5,099 bases of DNA from Moraxellaceae bacterium. Lineage in GTDB: Bacteria > Pseudomonadota > Gammaproteobacteria > Pseudomonadales > UBA3067. Both the position numbers and the translations under genes were made by a program. How positions within the stretch are numbered: the first letter of the stretch is position 1; each line of letters opens with the position of its first letter. This document shows positions 3,087 through 5,099 of this stretch, one piece after another. The stretch is from positions 1-5,099 of the forward strand of contig NVTH01000138.1 of assembly GCA_002401525.1 (NCBI GenBank), written 5' to 3'. The notes below the pieces were generated by a model, which did no database searches, was not told the DNA's origin, and was given only the letters and a program-made list of their open reading frames with translations.

Positions 3087-5099
3087 TTAGAACGATGCAA
3101 TATCACCCGCATGAGTTTTAGGCGATTCATTTGCTATATGTTTAGCCAATACATTTCTGAGTTCTATCACGTCGATTGGCTTTATAAGATGGGAATCAAA
3201 GCCAGCGTCTAAACTTCGTTTTACGTCTGCTTCCGCAGCATCGCCGGTTAATGCAATGATTTTCAGTTCAACACCTTTGGTCCTTAGGAATTTTACTGTC
3301 TCAAGTCCTGAAAGTTGAGGCATGTGAATGTCCATGAGTACAAGGCTAAATTGCTGCATCATTATATAAGCAATGGCTTCCAAACCATTGTTGGCGATGA
3401 CGCACTTTAATCCTGTTTGACAAATAATATGGCTAATGATTCTTTGGTTGACAATATTGTCTTCGACTAATAATACCGATAGAGGGTTGTTTCTATCTTG
3501 GTGTTTTTCTATCGGAGTAAGATTATTGTGTGCCGGATAATCCGTGTTGGCTGCATCACCATTATCATGATCTATTGGTTTTTGAGAGGATAGGCCAGTG
3601 TCAGTGCTTTTGGTATCGGAAAGGCTGCTAATAAAAACAACATTTTTCAAGGGGCCTGTACTAATGGATAGGGTAAATGTACTGCCTCGCCCAAATTCGC
3701 TGTCGACTACAATATCTCCACCCAAATTTTGAGCAATTTGTTTAGACAAATTAAGGCCAAGACCGGTGCCGCCAAATTTTCTAGAGGTGCTCTTTTCGGC
3801 TTGAGAATAGGCGTTAAAAAGAATATCAATCTGATCTGATTTTAAACCTATTCCGGAATCCAACACTGAGAAATACATCTTTTCATGTTCTTGCTCACAA
3901 CGGACTTGTAACATGACCTTTCCTTGATCCGTAAATTTAATGGCGTTGGAGCATAAATTAAGAATGGTTTGCTTGATTCTAACAGGGTCACTTATAATAG
4001 TTTTAGGCAATGGAAATTGATATTCAATTGAAAAATCTATGCCTTTTTTTGCTGCTAGAACAGCGAAGCTCGCATCGACATGGTCTATCATCGCTAAGAT
4101 ATCGACTTCAATTGTTTCAAAATCAAATTTTTGAGCCTCAATTTTTGATATATCCAATACATCGTTCACCAGTGCAAGTAAGTCCTGTCCACCCGTTTTA
4201 ATGTGTCCCAACATTTGTCGTTGTTTAGGCGAAAGGTCTTCCTCTGCTAGAATTTGAGTGAATCCTATGATGGCATTCAATGGGGTGCGATATTCGTGGC
4301 TCATACTAGCAAAAAACTCAGATTTTGTTCGGTTTTTATCTTCGCTAAGGGCCTCATTTTCGATGGCTTCTTGCCGTTCAAGATTGGCTTGTTCTTTTTT
4401 TATTCGTTCTGAAATATCTATAAATATTCCCTTGTAGCTATTTTTTCCATCGTCGCTCGAGGAGGTGATTTGTATTGTTATTGAAACCCACATGGGGTCG
4501 ATTGAGCTTGGGTAGTGAATGGGTGTTTCAAAGTTTTTAATAGCCCTATTTTCAGAAAGAGTGGTGATAACCTCAGCACGATAATCTTCAGGGAAATGGT
4601 CAAAAATGGAAGATAGATTTCGTAGGTCGTGCTGAGGTACAGTCTCAAATAGTTTAAAGAAAGCTTGGTTGCACTTGAAATATTGGCTTGTCTCGTCATA
4701 GCTAAACATGCCCTCGATTGCATGATTGTAGAGCTCTTCATATCTTTCTAAGTTGCTAATTGCATAGCTTTGCGCTTCTCCTTTTTCTCTTTTTCCTCGG
4801 TTAATCTTTTCGGCTAGAGCGAGGGAAATTAATATCATTTCAAATACAATTGTGGCGATGAGTTCATGTGTGGGCACATCGATGTCTATAACATTCGCTC
4901 TTGTTAGACCGGTAGCGAATAATGCGATGTTTACTGGCAGCCATGCAATGAAGTAAAGTTTGGCGTTAGGGTCGCCTATAATTAACTCTTTGGTGGCGAG
5001 TAGCAGTAACAACGGTGTTACTATCGAAAACAGAATTGTATTGGGTAGCACGACAACTGACCAAGGAAATGCGAAACCTAAGATGATTAATATTAAGGA
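3087..5099 (-). CDS. Hybrid sensor histidine kinase: 7TMR-DISM-type membrane end, PAS, HisKA, HATPase, receiver (N-terminus beyond right edge)
   Basis: The frame is open to the window edge, giving 670 visible residues; a GTG at 5051 is merely internal, since 16 hydrophobic codons precede it. Residues 1-97 hold about four membrane segments (near 1-16, 22-40, 47-66, 77-97) ending S-L-A-L-A-E-K-I-N, typical of the close of a 7TMR-DISM domain; a periplasmic sensory part is expected upstream. A PAS-like domain spans about 117-233, then a coiled-coil linker. HisKA follows with phospho-accepting His268 in SHEYRTPLN, where Tyr replaces the usual Leu. The ATPase domain has the N-box (N381, N385), G1 DSGIG (414-418) and G2 GGTGLGL (443-449). 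A polar linker of about 60 residues leads to a receiver with E546-D547, phospho-acceptor D590, T618 and K640. All key residues are present, so it should be active. No HPt domain or partner regulator is in the window; the ligand is unknown. Confidence 0.95.
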   Translation of the reverse strand, partial: SLILIILGFAFPWSVVVLPNTILFSIVTPLLLLLATKELIIGDPNAKLYFIAWLPVNIALFATGLTRANVIDIDVPTHELIATIVFEMILISLALAEKINRGKREKGEAQSYAISNLERYEELYNHAIEGMFSYDETSQYFKCNQAFFKLFETVPQHDLRNLSSIFDHFPEDYRAEVITTLSENRAIKNFETPIHYPSSIDPMWVSITIQITSSSDDGKNSYKGIFIDISERIKKEQANLERQEAIENEALSEDKNRTKSEFFASMSHEYRTPLNAIIGFTQILAEEDLSPKQRQMLGHIKTGGQDLLALVNDVLDISKIEAQKFDFETIEVDILAMIDHVDASFAVLAAKKGIDFSIEYQFPLPKTIISDPVRIKQTILNLCSNAIKFTDQGKVMLQVRCEQEHEKMYFSVLDSGIGLKSDQIDILFNAYSQAEKSTSRKFGGTGLGLNLSKQIAQNLGGDIVVDSEFGRGSTFTLSISTGPLKNVVFISSLSDTKSTDTGLSSQKPIDHDNGDAANTDYPAHNNLTPIEKHQDRNNPLSVLLVEDNIVNQRIISHIICQTGLKCVIANNGLEAIAYIMMQQFSLVLMDIHMPQLSGLETVKFLRTKGVELKIIALTGDAAEADVKRSLDAGFDSHLIKPIDVIELRNVLAKHIANESPKTHAGDIASF

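Noticed and set aside
4010..4201. Plus-strand open frame of 63 codons
   Set aside because: Antisense to the HisKA-HATPase part of the kinase; no independent evidence.
4478..4741. Minus-strand open frame of 87 codons
   Set aside because: Shifted-frame shadow of the PAS domain region of the kinase.
5049..5051. GTG as the start of the kinase
   Set aside because: The frame remains open to the window edge with hydrophobic, membrane-like codons upstream, and the first visible helices are the end of a longer 7TMR-DISM-like domain.

Overview
This window looks like a piece of chromosome from a Gram-negative, probably aquatic or marine gammaproteobacterium. The reasons are a lipoprotein signal peptide with a non-Asp +2 residue (typical of outer-membrane sorting), a hybrid histidine kinase anchored by a 7TMR-DISM-like membrane domain, and moderately AT-rich DNA with very AT-rich intergenic stretches. 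This placement is inferred from gene style; nothing in the window fixes a genus.

All three substantial genes lie on the minus strand. From the right edge leftward (the direction of transcription) they are: (1) a large hybrid sensor kinase whose N-terminus lies outside the window (3087-5099); (2) a 281-base gap holding, on the plus strand, a decayed N-terminal fragment that resembles an IS5-type transposase, followed by the putative promoter region of the next gene; (3) a complete flavin-containing monooxygenase-like gene (1378-2805) whose start lies inside a triplicated 18-bp repeat; (4) a 638-base intergenic region; (5) the first 246 codons of a secreted lipoprotein that runs off the left edge (1-739), with tentative similarity to large multicopper oxidases.

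The 740-1377 intergenic region has no convincing gene. Next to the monooxygenase stop codon it carries a GC-rich, palindromic island that looks like a degraded dispersed repeat. Further left it has a perfect 8-bp inverted repeat, several short direct repeats and long A/T tracts, the last two being plausible regulatory or curved DNA upstream of the lipoprotein gene.

Nothing shows that the three genes work together. The gaps are long, no operon-type spacing is present, and the kinase has no partner regulator in the window. The most distinctive observations are the transposase relic, the repeat-multiplied start of the monooxygenase (where the only well-placed ribosome-binding site points to a CTG codon), and the dispersed-repeat island. 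I do not see a convincing undescribed multi-gene system.
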